DNA of 64,000 bases, taken from assembly GCF_016862915.1 (NCBI RefSeq), contig NZ_BONW01000008.1, positions 1 through 64,000 of the forward strand, given 5' to 3'. Position 1 is the stretch's first letter. Each line of letters begins with the position of its first letter. Below are positions 1 to 7,766 of this stretch, in pieces. Under the pieces are notes generated by a model. The model had not been told where the DNA came from and made no database searches. It was given only the letters and a program-made list of their open reading frames with translations. The position numbers and the translations under genes were made by a program. Source of the DNA: Plantactinospora endophytica. Lineage in GTDB: Bacteria > Actinomycetota > Actinomycetes > Mycobacteriales > Micromonosporaceae.

Positions 1-570
1 AGGATATTGCCGCATCCCCAGCGAACCTTTCGTGCTGAGTGCGGAGGTCGCAGCCTCCACGTTTGGGAGCTCCTCGAACAGGCCGGTATCAACCCGGCAC
101 CCCAGCGCACCGCGACCACTTGCGTTCGCCCCACACCGGCTGACCGACACGATCCACCGGCTCCACGCCGCCTAGTCGGGAGCCGGACCAGCAGCGTCGC
201 GCCGGAGATCGCCGCTGCGAACAAGGTCATTGCCGCGTGTGACGCCAAACTCGTGCAGTATCGGGCCATTGCCGATGCCGGAGGTGACCCCGCCACCGTC
301 GCCGCCTGGATGGCCGAGGTCAACGCTCAACGCGCCGTCGCCATCGTCGAACGCGACAAAGCGGCACAAGGGTCGGCTTCCCGCCGCCTCACCGAGGAGG
401 ACATCCGACGCCTCGTCGGCGGCTTCGAGGACATCCGCAACATCCTGCGCGACGCCGACAGCGCGGATAAAAGCGACGTCTACCGTGAGCTACGGCTCGT
501 CCTCACCTACGACCCCGGCCAAAACAAAATCAGCGTCGAGGCTAAGCCTGACGCTGATTACTGTGGGTAA
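1..570 (+). pseudogene. large serine recombinase, C-terminal remnant (copy 1)
   Basis: The last ~125 codons (from about 195) are a helical C-terminal segment of a large serine recombinase and match the remnant at 2320-2700 almost residue for residue, ending in DADYCG. Upstream of about 180 the homologous reading (HRLTDTI..LHAA in copy 2) lies in a different frame and meets a TAG, so the gene is frameshifted. No resolvase catalytic domain is visible; it would lie left of the window or is lost. The 3' end sits just before a 13-bp core repeated next to the tRNA-Leu. Read as the dead integrase of an island extending left. Confidence 0.7.
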
Positions 571-573
571 CAG

Positions 574-586
574 TACGTGTCCGAGG
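574..586. repeat. att-like core repeat, left copy
   Basis: TACGTGTCCGAGG occurs here just after the stop of recombinase remnant 1 and again at 2705-2717 just after remnant 2, where it overlaps the 3' acceptor end of tRNA-Leu. A core repeated at an integrase gene end and inside a tRNA 3' end is what an integration junction would leave. The att role is inferred. Confidence 0.5.
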
Positions 587-604
587 CCCAACACGAATCA
601 ATTT

Positions 605-2002
605 CGGGTGTGTCAGACGAAGTGTGTAAGCCCTGGTCCTGGCAGGGTGGCGGAGTAAAGACACTCCGCCACCCCGAAGTGCGAAGTGAGAATGACTCAA
701 TCATCTTCCGAAGCCGACATCACCAGTGGTGACGATGTCACCAGCGATGAGGTCGTCAACAGGCTGCTGGCTCAGGCCGACTCGACCGGCCGGCAGCTCG
801 TCGGCCCGGGTGGGTTGTTGACCCAGCTGACGCAGAAGGTCCTCGAACGGGCCCTCGACACCGAGATGGCCGACCACCTCGGCTACGAACCCGGCGACCG
901 GGCCGGCGTCGGCTCGGGCAACTCCCGCAACGGACGCAGCCGCAAGACCGTACTCACCGACATCGGACCGGTCGAGGTCTCCGTCCCCAGAGACCGCAAC
1001 GGGACCTTTACACCACAGGCAGTGCGGAAACGGCAACGTCGGCTCGACGGACTCAACGACGCGATCGTCTCCCTCTACGCCCGCGGCATGACCGTCCGCG
1101 ACATCCGCGCCCACCTCAACGAACTCTACGGCGTAGACGTCTCACCCGACCTGGTCTCGAAGGTCACCGACGCCGTCGCCGCAGAGATCGGCCAGTGGCA
1201 GAACCGGGCCCTGGAACCGGTGTGGGCCGTCATGTTCGTCGACGCCATGTGGGTCAAGATCCGCGACGGAGTCGTCACGAACCGGCCCGTCTACGTCGTC
1301 GTCGGAGTCGACTTCACCGGCGCCAAGCACGTCCTCGGCCTGTGGATCGGCAAGGACGGCGAAGGCGCCAAGTACTGGATGGCAGTCCTCGCCGAGCTAC
1401 GTAACCGGGGCGTGACCGACGTCTGCTGCGCCTGCTGCGACGGGCTGCCCCGCCTACCGCAGGCGGTCACCGCCGTCTGGCCCGAAGCGATCGTCCAAAC
1501 ATGCGTCGTCCACCTGATCCGCGGGTCGATGCGGTACGCGTCGAAGCGGAACATCGCCCTGGTCAACGCCGGACTGAACCGATCTACACCGCACCCACCG
1601 TGCAAGCCGCCGCCGACGCACTCGACGCCCTCGAAGACAGCGTCCTCGGCCGACGGTATCCGGCGATCGTCCGGCTGTGTCGTAACGCCTGGACCGAGTT
1701 CACACCGTTCCTGGCCTACCCCGAACCAGTCCGTCGGGTCATCTACACCACCAACATGATCGAATCGCTGAACGCCCGACTCCGCAAAGCCACCCGCAAC
1801 CGAGGCGCGTTCCCCACCGAACAAGCCGCACTGAAGACCCTGTTCCTCACCATCCGCACCATGACCCGACCCGACGGCGCAGTCGGCGTCACCCGCTCCA
1901 ACGGCTGGAAAGCCACCCTCAACGCGTTCGCCATCCAGTTCGGCGACCGCATCAACATCAACAGATAGACCAGGACCTTACACGCTTAATTGGACAGTCC
2001 CG
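605..2002 (+). mobile_element. IS256-family insertion sequence (degenerate)
   Basis: The element is bounded by imperfect 26-bp inverted repeats at 605-630 and 1977-2002; both ends begin CGGG going inwards, end AAG(T/C)GTGTAAG, and agree at about 19 of 26 positions. Inside is one frameshifted transposase. I see no matching target duplication outside the repeats, so it may have been rearranged after insertion. It separates recombinase remnant 1 and its att-like core from remnant 2. Confidence 0.75.
686..1968 (+). pseudogene. IS256-family (Mutator-type) transposase, frameshifted
   Basis: The protein reads as an IS256 DDE transposase: N-terminal EMADHLGYEPGD block, RNGRSRKTV, first Asp in VMFVDAMWVKIRDG, second Asp in CCACCDGL, and the C-terminal TNMIESLNARLRKATRNRG block with the catalytic Glu. 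The first frame is good to about residue 300 (near 1580) and then turns to nonsense. The correct continuation (IYTAPTVQAAADALDAL...) lies in another frame from about 1585 to 1968, consistent with loss of one base in ctgaa(c)ccgatctac. IS256 elements do not use programmed frameshifting, so the copy is probably inactive. Confidence 0.85.
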
Positions 2003-2727
2003 CCAGCGGCCGAGGCCGCACCGGTACCCAGCAACGAAGGGCGCGCCGCCACTACGTCCTTCGCGGACTCATGCTCTGCGGACTGTGCGGACGCAAGATG
2101 CAGAGCCACCAGGCACATGGGGCCGCTTACTACCGGTGCCGGTACCCCAACGAGTACGCCCTCGCCAACCACGTCCAGCACCCCCGCAACGTCTATGTCG
2201 CGGAACGAGACATCGTCCCCGCCCTCGACAACTGGCTCCTCAAGGCGTTCGCCCCCCCCCCGCACCGGCTGACAGATACGATCCGCCGGCTCCACGCCGC
2301 CCAACCCGAGGCCGGACCCAGCACCGTCGCGCCGGAGATCGCTACCGTGAACAAGATCATTGCCGCTTGCGACGCCAAACTCGTCCAGTAACGCGCCATC
2401 GCCGACGCCGGAGGCGATCCCGCCACCGTCGCCGCCTGGATGGCCGAGGTCAACGCCCAACGCGCAGCCGCCCTCGCCCGACGCGAGAAAGCAGGACGAG
2501 AACCGGCTCCCCGTCGCCTCGCCGAGGACGACATCCGACGGCTCGTCGGCAGCTTCGACGACATCCGCAACACGCTGCGAGACGCCGACAGTAAGGACAA
2601 GAACAACGTCTACCGCGAGCTACGGCTCGCCCTCACCTACGACCCCGGTCAAAACAAAATCAGCGTCGAGGCTAAGCCCGACGCTGATTACTGTGGGGTA
2701 ACTCTACGTGTCCGAGGGGGGACTTGA
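2003..2727 (+). pseudogene. large serine recombinase, zinc-ribbon and C-terminal remnant (copy 2)
   Basis: This begins directly after the IS256 right end with the recombinase zinc beta-ribbon (RGLMLCGLCGRKMQ ... YYRCRYPNEYALAN), then the ERDIVPALDNWL linker and the helical tail. A TAA at 2389-2391 replaces the Tyr codon present in copy 1 (LVQ-Y-RAIADAGG). One extra G near 2697 abolishes the normal stop, so the frame runs into the tRNA. The catalytic N-terminus is absent, apparently removed with the IS insertion. The tail is over 85% identical to copy 1, suggesting two related elements integrated in tandem at the same tRNA. Confidence 0.8.
2705..2717. repeat. att-like core repeat, right copy, overlapping tRNA-Leu 3' end
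   Basis: The same 13-mer as 574-586. Positions 2709-2717 are the discriminator base and 3' acceptor strand of the tRNA, so recombination here would regenerate the tRNA end. The integration role is inferred from this geometry. Confidence 0.5.
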
Positions 2728-2792
2728 ACCCCCACGCCCTATACGGGCACTAGCACCTCAAGCTAGCGCGTCTGCCATTCCGCCACCCGGAC
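2709..2792 (-). tRNA. tRNA-Leu (anticodon GAG)
   Basis: The reverse strand starts GTCCGGGTGGCGGAATGGCAG and folds as a type II tRNA. The acceptor stem GTCCGGG pairs with CTCGGAC (one G-T pair), the anticodon stem CTAGC/GCTAG encloses loop TTGAGGT, the long variable arm includes GCCCGTATAGGGC, and the T-arm contains GGTTCAAGTCC. Anticodon GAG reads CUC/CUU leucine codons. The discriminator is A and CCA is not encoded, as usual in actinobacteria. Its 3' end touches recombinase remnant 2. Confidence 0.95.
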
Positions 2793-2947
2793 CTGCATTG
2801 CGTCGCTCGCCGGTAACCCGGACGATGATCTCGTCCGTTGGCCGCCTGTAGCGCCGCACGGGGCATTACTGTACACGGCGGCGGTGGATCACGCACAGCG
2901 GCATACCCCGCGCCGCCCGGGGACGGTTCGCCCGGAGAATCGGGGCC

Positions 2948-3373
2948 ATGATGATCTCCCGCAGCAGCCCGGACGGTCTGCATGTCACTCCGGGTTACCA
3001 TCACGTCACGGTCGTCTCGGCTGGTCGTACGGCGTATCTGGCGGGGCAGTGTCCGCTGGACGGTACGGGTGACCTGGTCGGTCCGGGGGACTTCGGCGCG
3101 CAGGTGGAACAGGTGGCGGCGAACACCGTGGTCGCGCTCGGTTCGGTCGGTGCCGGCCCCGAGCACGTGGTCCGTACGGTGATCTACGTCGTCAGTGCCG
3201 ACCGGGCGGTACTCGCCGAGGTGTGGCGGCGTTTCCGGGCATCTCCGCTGGCTCCGGCGTTCACCACCGCCAGCACCCTGCTCGGGGTGGTCCAGCTCGG
3301 CTACCCGGGACAGTTGATCGAACTCGACGTCACCGCCGCCCTGCCCGATCAGCCCGCCCCGCCGCCGGCATGA
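2948..3373 (+). CDS. RidA/YjgF/UK114 family enamine-imine deaminase-like protein
   Basis: A 141-residue single-domain protein, the usual size for the family. It has the AGQCPLDGTGDLVGPGDFGAQ segment, the central helix with ALGSVGAGPEHVVRTVIYV, and the C-terminal GQLIELDVTA strand (family pattern IE[IL]..IA). RidA proteins hydrolyse reactive 2-aminoacrylate-type enamines released by PLP enzymes; YjgF relatives also occur in catabolic operons. An upstream GGAGA favours the ATG at 2948, with 2951 the alternative. It is convergent with the flavin reductase of the sulfonate locus, so a link to sulfur metabolism is possible but unproven. Confidence 0.85.
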   Translation: MMISRSSPDGLHVTPGYHHVTVVSAGRTAYLAGQCPLDGTGDLVGPGDFGAQVEQVAANTVVALGSVGAGPEHVVRTVIYVVSADRAVLAEVWRRFRASPLAPAFTTASTLLGVVQLGYPGQLIELDVTAALPDQPAPPPA

Positions 3374-3470
3374 CACCCCTGTGAGCATGACAACGCCGCT
3401 GGCACGACAACTCCGCCGGCATGACAACCCTGCCGGCATGACCGCGTCGAGGTAACGCATGACACGGCCG
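3370..3470. repeat. degenerate ~17-bp tandem repeats after ridA-like gene
   Basis: About five imperfect copies of a unit like GGCATGACAACCCTGCC follow the stop codon (…ggcacgacaactccgcc ggcatgacaaccctgcc ggcatgaccgcg…). No hairpin stands out. Similar short periodic spacers recur in other gaps of this window. Confidence 0.5.
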
Positions 3471-3482
3471 AGGTGGCGGTGG

Positions 3483-3998
3483 TCAGTGCAGGTGGGCGTA
3501 CCGGCCGTTGTGGTAGATCAGCGGCTCGCCTTCGACGTACCGGGTGGCCACCGGCTCGGCGATCATGATCAGGTGATCTCCGGCGGTGATCCGTTCGACC
3601 ACCCGGCACACCAGCCAGGCCAGCGCGCCGTCGAGCAACGGAACTCCGTGCGGGCCGGGCTGCCAGGAGGTCGGCGCCGCGAACCGGTCGATCCCGCTGG
3701 TGGCGAAGGTCCGGGCCAGTTCCGCCTGGTCCCGGCCCAGCAGGTGCACGGCGACGTGCTCGGCGGCCTCGAGGGTCGGTCGGCTCGACGATCCCTGGTC
3801 GAGGCAGAACGAGACCAGTGGTGGCCGCAGTGACACCGAGGTGAACGAGGTGGCGGTGAAACCGGCCGGCGGTCGTCCGGGGGCGGTGATGACGGTCACG
3901 GTTGCGGCCTGGTGCCGGAGCAGGGTACGGAGGTGATCGGCCGTCACCGGCGGGGGCGGCTCGGATTCCGGCTCCGCATCCCCGGTGCGCCGCGTCAT
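3483..3998 (-). CDS. flavin reductase-like (FMN-binding split-barrel) protein
   Basis: A 171-residue protein with the flavin-reductase core: LRHQAATVTVITAPGRPPAG, FTATSFTSVSLRPPLVSFCL (FMN-binding strand), then FATSGIDRF, GALAWLVCRV and GDHLIMIAEPV. Family members reduce FMN/FAD with NAD(P)H and supply two-component monooxygenases. It is divergent from the FMN reductase at 4224 and close to an SsuD-type monooxygenase, so it plausibly feeds reduced flavin to a sulfonate desulfurisation system. Redundancy with the 4224 gene suggests distinct flavin or monooxygenase partners. Confidence 0.85.
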   Translation of the reverse strand: MTRRTGDAEPESEPPPPVTADHLRTLLRHQAATVTVITAPGRPPAGFTATSFTSVSLRPPLVSFCLDQGSSSRPTLEAAEHVAVHLLGRDQAELARTFATSGIDRFAAPTSWQPGPHGVPLLDGALAWLVCRVVERITAGDHLIMIAEPVATRYVEGEPLIYHNGRYAHLH

Positions 3999-4050
3999 CT
4001 GGTCCTCCCCGTGGTCCGGTGATCCATGATACCGACGGGTACCCCTTTAA

Positions 4051-4073
4051 CCTATCGGGTAGATAGGATTTAC
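4051..4073. promoter_or_regulatory. putative sulfonate-locus operator, site A
   Basis: CCTATC-gggta-GATAGG is a perfect 6-bp inverted repeat, followed by ATTTAC. It lies in the divergent region between the flavin reductase (start 3998) and the FMN reductase (start 4224). The same CCTA-N7-GATAGGATTTA arrangement occurs at 7624-7646. The cognate regulator is unknown; none is encoded nearby. Confidence 0.55.
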
Positions 4074-4223
4074 TCGGATCTGCGCGCCGCGACCTCCCTC
4101 GATCCCTTCGGGATCGTGGCGCGCGGCAGCCGTGGCTACAGTGGACGGCCGGGACGGGTGCAGAGCCGGAGGCGGTCGCCGGAACGAGGGCGCCGAACGT
4201 CGGCGCCGGGCGGAGGAGCATAC

Positions 4224-4706
4224 GTGAGCGAGATAGTCGTCATCTCCGGCAATCCGCGCCCCGGGTCGCGTACCCGAGGGCTCGCCGCCTCGGTCGGCGA
4301 GGCGATCGCCCGTCGTGAGCACGCCGCGCCACCCGTCGTCGTCGACCTGGCGGAGTACGGACCGGACCTGCTCGTGCCGGACGACCCCGGCGTGTCGGAG
4401 GGCGTGGCCACGGCACGGGCCGCCCGGGTCCTGGTGGTGGCCACCCCGACCTACAAGGGCAGCTACACCGGGATCCTGAAGGTCTTCCTCGACCGCCTGC
4501 CGCACCAGGCCCTCACCGGAGTGGTCGCGGTACCGGTCACCGTGGGCGCCACCACGGAGCAGGCCGCCCAGTCCGAGCGGCACCTGCGTGGCCTGCTCGC
4601 CGAACTCGGGGCCGAGGTGCGCCCCGGGCTGGCGGTGCTCGAGTCCACCCTGGGCGACCCGGGTCTGGCGAACGCCTACGCCGCGACCCTGCCCGTCCGG
4701 ACCTGA
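4224..4706 (+). CDS. NAD(P)H-dependent FMN reductase (SsuE/MsuE family)
   Basis: A 160-residue flavodoxin-fold protein. The N-terminal IVVISGNPRPGSRTR is the phosphate-binding loop of the NADPH_FMN_red family and VVATPTYKGSYTGILKVFLDRLP is the second FMN-contact block. It supplies FMNH2 to LLM monooxygenases such as SsuD at 7767. The GTG start at 4224 is chosen because GGAGGAG precedes it by 6 bases and the similarity begins immediately; the reading frame extends further upstream only through unlike sequence. Site A lies about 150 bp upstream. Confidence 0.88.
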   Translation: MSEIVVISGNPRPGSRTRGLAASVGEAIARREHAAPPVVVDLAEYGPDLLVPDDPGVSEGVATARAARVLVVATPTYKGSYTGILKVFLDRLPHQALTGVVAVPVTVGATTEQAAQSERHLRGLLAELGAEVRPGLAVLESTLGDPGLANAYAATLPVRT

Positions 4707-4806
4707 CACCGCGAGCCCTTGGTGGCCGGCGGCGGGATCCTCGGCGAGACCTCCGACAGCCGCGCCGTACGGGGGCCCAGCCGCGTCCTGCGGCCGGGCC
4801 GCCCGA

Positions 4807-5562
4807 TCAGGTGCCGGCCGCCCCGTCCTGGTCCGGGCGTACGCCCAGCCTGTCGAGCAGGTGCCGGCGAAGTGGCCCGAAGCCGGGATGGTCGACGGCA
4901 CGTGGCCGGGGAAGCGGCACCTCGGCGTCCTCCACGATCCGTCCACTGTCGAGTACGAGGGTGCGGTCGGCCAGCAGCAGTGCCTCGTCCACGTCGTGGG
5001 TGACCAGCAGCGCGGCGAACCCGTGCTCGGCGTGCAGCCGGCCGAACAGGGTCTGCATCTTCAGTCGGGTGAGCGCGTCGAGGGCGCCGAACGGCTCGTC
5101 GAGCAGCATCAGCGCCGGCTCGCGGACCAGTGCCCGGGCGAACGCGACCCGTTGGGCCTGACCGCCGGAGAGTTCGGCGGGCCAGGCCCGGTCCCGTTCG
5201 GCGAGCCCGACCTCGGCGAGCGCGGCGGCGACCCGCTGCCGTACGCCGGGGCCCGGCACCCCGAGCGAGACGTTGCCGGCCACCCGCTTCCAGGGCAGCA
5301 ACCGGTGTTCCTGGAAGACCACGGCCTGACTGCCCGCTCGGGTGATCTCCCCGGTGGCCTCGGGATCGAGACCGGCCAGGATGCGCAGCAGAGTGCTCTT
5401 GCCGGAGCCGCTGCCGCCGAGCAGTGCCACCACCTCGCCCGGCACGATGGCGAGGTCGACGCCGTCGAGTACCACCGCCGCGCCGAACGAGCGGCGTACG
5501 TTCCGCGCGGTGACGACCGGTCGGGTGGCGGTGCTCAGACCGCCTGTAGTCCGCGTCGCCAC
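4807..5562 (-). CDS. ssuB: alkanesulfonate-type ABC importer, ATP-binding subunit
   Basis: A 251-residue ABC ATPase of the nitrate/sulfonate/taurine class. Walker A is GGSGSGKST (about residues 49-57), followed by Q-loop VVFQEHRLLPWKRV, signature LSGGQAQRVAFARAL and Walker B LMLLDEPFGALD, then the switch His in VTHDVDEAL. It is the last gene of a three-gene minus-strand operon and overlaps the permease by 28 bases, so translation is probably coupled. It energises uptake of the ligand bound by the SsuA-like protein. Confidence 0.9.
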   Translation of the reverse strand: MATRTTGGLSTATRPVVTARNVRRSFGAAVVLDGVDLAIVPGEVVALLGGSGSGKSTLLRILAGLDPEATGEITRAGSQAVVFQEHRLLPWKRVAGNVSLGVPGPGVRQRVAAALAEVGLAERDRAWPAELSGGQAQRVAFARALVREPALMLLDEPFGALDALTRLKMQTLFGRLHAEHGFAALLVTHDVDEALLLADRTLVLDSGRIVEDAEVPLPRPRAVDHPGFGPLRRHLLDRLGVRPDQDGAAGT

Positions 5563-6374
5563 GTCAGGGTCCTCCCTTCCAGGAACCGGATCGCCAGGTC
5601 GGACAGCAGCCCGAGGAGTGCGTAGACGAGCAGGCCGAGCAGCACCACGTCGGTCTGGCTGAACTCACGCGCCTCCATCATCAGGAAGCCGATCCCGGTC
5701 TGCGCGTTCACCTGCTCGCCGACCACCAGGCTCAGCCAGGCGGCGCCGAGGGCCAGCCGCAGCCCGAGGAAGAGCGACGGCAGCGCACCGGGCAGTACGA
5801 CGTGCCGGATCCGGGCGAGCTGGCCGAGTCCGCAGGTACGGGCCGCCTCGACGAGGCGTTCGTCGATGTCCCGGATGCCGGCGTACGTGTTGAAGTAGAT
5901 CGGGAAGAACGCGCCGAGCGCCACGAGGCTGATCTTCAGCGACTCGCCGATGCCCACCCAGATGATCAGCAACGGCACCAGCCCGAGGTGCGGCAGCATC
6001 CGGGCCATCTGCACCGGCGGGTCGACGAGGTCGTCGCCGAGTCGGAGCAGACCCGCCGTGGCACCGAGTACCAGCGCCAGGATGCCGCCGATGGCCAGCC
6101 CTATCCCGGCCCGGGTGAGCGAGTCGAGCAGGTGTACCCCGAGCGTGCCGTCCCGGGCGAGCCGCCAGCCGGTCTGGGCCACCGCAATCGGCGCGGGAAG
6201 CTTCTCCGGCGGCAGCAGTCCGGTCTGGGCCGCCGCCTGCCAGAGCACCAGCAGCGCGACCGGGGTGACGGCCCGTCGCCAGCGTCGCGCCGACCGGGTC
6301 CGACCGCCGGATCGGCGGGTGTCCGGCGCGGCGGCCGGTGCCCCTCGGGCTGTCTCGACCAGGGTGTCGGTCAC
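5535..6374 (-). CDS. ssuC: alkanesulfonate-type ABC importer, permease
   Basis: A 279-residue BPD-type inner-membrane permease with about six membrane segments and the EAA-loop region (VEAARTCGLGQLARIRHVVLP) that docks on SsuB. The GTG start at 6374 overlaps the SsuA stop (GTGA). The family (SsuC/TauC/NrtB) is clear. Substrate is inferred from the neighbouring FMN reductase and SsuD-type monooxygenase, which favours aliphatic sulfonates over taurine or nitrate. Confidence 0.9.
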   Translation of the reverse strand: MTDTLVETARGAPAAAPDTRRSGGRTRSARRWRRAVTPVALLVLWQAAAQTGLLPPEKLPAPIAVAQTGWRLARDGTLGVHLLDSLTRAGIGLAIGGILALVLGATAGLLRLGDDLVDPPVQMARMLPHLGLVPLLIIWVGIGESLKISLVALGAFFPIYFNTYAGIRDIDERLVEAARTCGLGQLARIRHVVLPGALPSLFLGLRLALGAAWLSLVVGEQVNAQTGIGFLMMEAREFSQTDVVLLGLLVYALLGLLSDLAIRFLEGRTLTWRRGLQAV

Positions 6375-7408
6375 CGGAACACCTCGCCGAACCGGTCGTC
6401 CACCAGCGGTGCGATCTCGACCCGCTCGGGGATCAGTTCCAGTTTCGTGAAGCCGTCCGCGATCGCCTGGAGTTCGGCGCCGATCTCGGGGGTCACCGGG
6501 GCGAGCGGCTTGGCGCTGCGGGCCAGGGCACGGGCGGTGGTCGGCTCGTCGATCTTCAGCTCGGGAGCCAGGATCTTCGTCCGCTCCGCCGGGTTGGCGA
6601 TGCCCCAGTCGGTGACCGTCCGGTACGTCTTCAGGAACTCGCGGATCTGGTCGGGCTTGCGTTCCAGTGCCTCGGGAGAGACCAGGATGTACTCGCGGTT
6701 GCTGGCCAGTCCGGTGGCGTCGGCCAGAATCTTCACCCCGGGCTGCTCGGCCAGCGCGAAGTACGGGTCCCAGATGATCCACGCGTCGACCTGGTCGTTG
6801 TCGAAAGCCGGTCGGGCCTCGGCCGGCTTCAGGTACTTCACGTTGATGTCGGCGAGCGTCATCTGGTGCGCTTCCAGGAGCTTGACCAGCAGCCAGTTGA
6901 CGTTCGACCCCTTGTTGAGGGCCACCGTCCTGCCCTTCAGGTCGGCGAAGCTGCGGAAACCCTTGGCCTCCTTGACCAGCACCGCCTCGCCCTGGGGCAC
7001 CGGCTCCGACGTACCGATGATTCGGAACTTGATTTTCCCGGCGGCGGCGAAGACCGGCGGTGCCTCGCCGACCTGGCCGATGTCGATCGCGCCGGCCTTG
7101 AGCGCCTCGGTCAGTGCCGGGCCGCTCTCGAACAGCGACCAGGTGGCGTCCGGGGCCTCGCCACGGGCCTTCACCAGGCTCAGACCGCCGAAGCGCTGGT
7201 AGCCGACGAGCAGCTTGCCGGAGTCGGCGCCCGCACTGTCGTCCTCGCCGCAGCCGGCGAGTGCCCCGGTCGCGGTCAGGGCCACGGCGAGCAGGGCGGC
7301 GAGCAGGCTACGGGGTCGCCGCCCGGTGCGGCTATGGCCGGGCGGACGGCGGTGGCCGTCGTCGGCGGACCGGTGACGATGGGCGGGAGCAGGGGTGCGC
7401 TGGTACAT
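6371..7408 (-). CDS. ssuA: sulfonate-binding lipoprotein of ABC importer
   Basis: A 345-residue solute-binding lipoprotein: basic N-region, hydrophobic stretch LLAALLAVALTATGALAGC with lipobox Cys at about residue 53, then an NMT1/SsuA-like domain (LLVGYQRFGGLSLVKARG, GAIDIGQVGEAPPVFA, GRTVALNKGSNVNWLLVKLL, VDAWIIWDPYFALAEQ). Its N-terminal extension of ~35 residues before the hydrophobic core is long, but AGGAG lies 8 bases before the ATG, supporting this start. First gene of the ssuABC-like operon, divergent from ssuD, with putative operator site B between them. Confidence 0.9.
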   Translation of the reverse strand: MYQRTPAPAHRHRSADDGHRRPPGHSRTGRRPRSLLAALLAVALTATGALAGCGEDDSAGADSGKLLVGYQRFGGLSLVKARGEAPDATWSLFESGPALTEALKAGAIDIGQVGEAPPVFAAAGKIKFRIIGTSEPVPQGEAVLVKEAKGFRSFADLKGRTVALNKGSNVNWLLVKLLEAHQMTLADINVKYLKPAEARPAFDNDQVDAWIIWDPYFALAEQPGVKILADATGLASNREYILVSPEALERKPDQIREFLKTYRTVTDWGIANPAERTKILAPELKIDEPTTARALARSAKPLAPVTPEIGAELQAIADGFTKLELIPERVEIAPLVDDRFGEVFR

Positions 7409-7766
7409 CGGGATGCTCCTGAAGGGGTGGAGTCCGGCCGGCGAGGTCGGTGGGCAGGGCGGGCACGGCGTGCCGGCGGTCGGCTCGAGTCGGGGGTATG
7501 GCGGGCACGGGCGGGCCGCGGTCGAGGTGCAGTCGGGATGGACGGCGGGCGCCGGTGCCGGCCGAGGGAGGGCGGCCGGACGCGACAGGGGTACGTCGCC
7601 GGCCCGGGACCACCGCAGCTTAGCCTACTAAACCGATAGGATTTATGGATAGAGTGTCGGGGCCGGAGATCGGACGGCGGACGGTTCGCCCCGGCGACCA
7701 CCCGCTCTCCGCCCGACGCCCATTCGTTCCACCGCGCCCCGGGCGCATCCTCACCGGAGGAACACC
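7409..7766. other. divergent promoter region between ssuA-like and ssuD-like genes
   Basis: This 358-bp gap holds the operator-like site at 7624-7646 and a good GGAGG ribosome site before ssuD (7756-7760). I looked for and did not see a SAM-type riboswitch or a rho-independent terminator. The ssuA-proximal half is very G-rich without clear structure. Confidence 0.5.
7624..7646. promoter_or_regulatory. putative sulfonate-locus operator, site B
   Basis: CCTACTAAACCGATAGGATTTAT aligns without gaps to site A at 4051-4073 (shared CCTA, then GATAGGATTTA). The inverted repeat is imperfect here. Placement between the divergent ssuA and ssuD genes suits one regulator acting on both directions. Confidence 0.55.

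Noticed and set aside
686-1968. Programmed frameshift in the IS transposase
   Set aside because: IS256-family transposases are single-frame; the break falls inside the catalytic region without a slippery heptamer, so mutation is the simpler reading.
7409-7623. SAM-type or other riboswitch before ssuA
   Set aside because: I could not find conserved riboswitch stems on the minus strand; only the palindromic operator is supportable.
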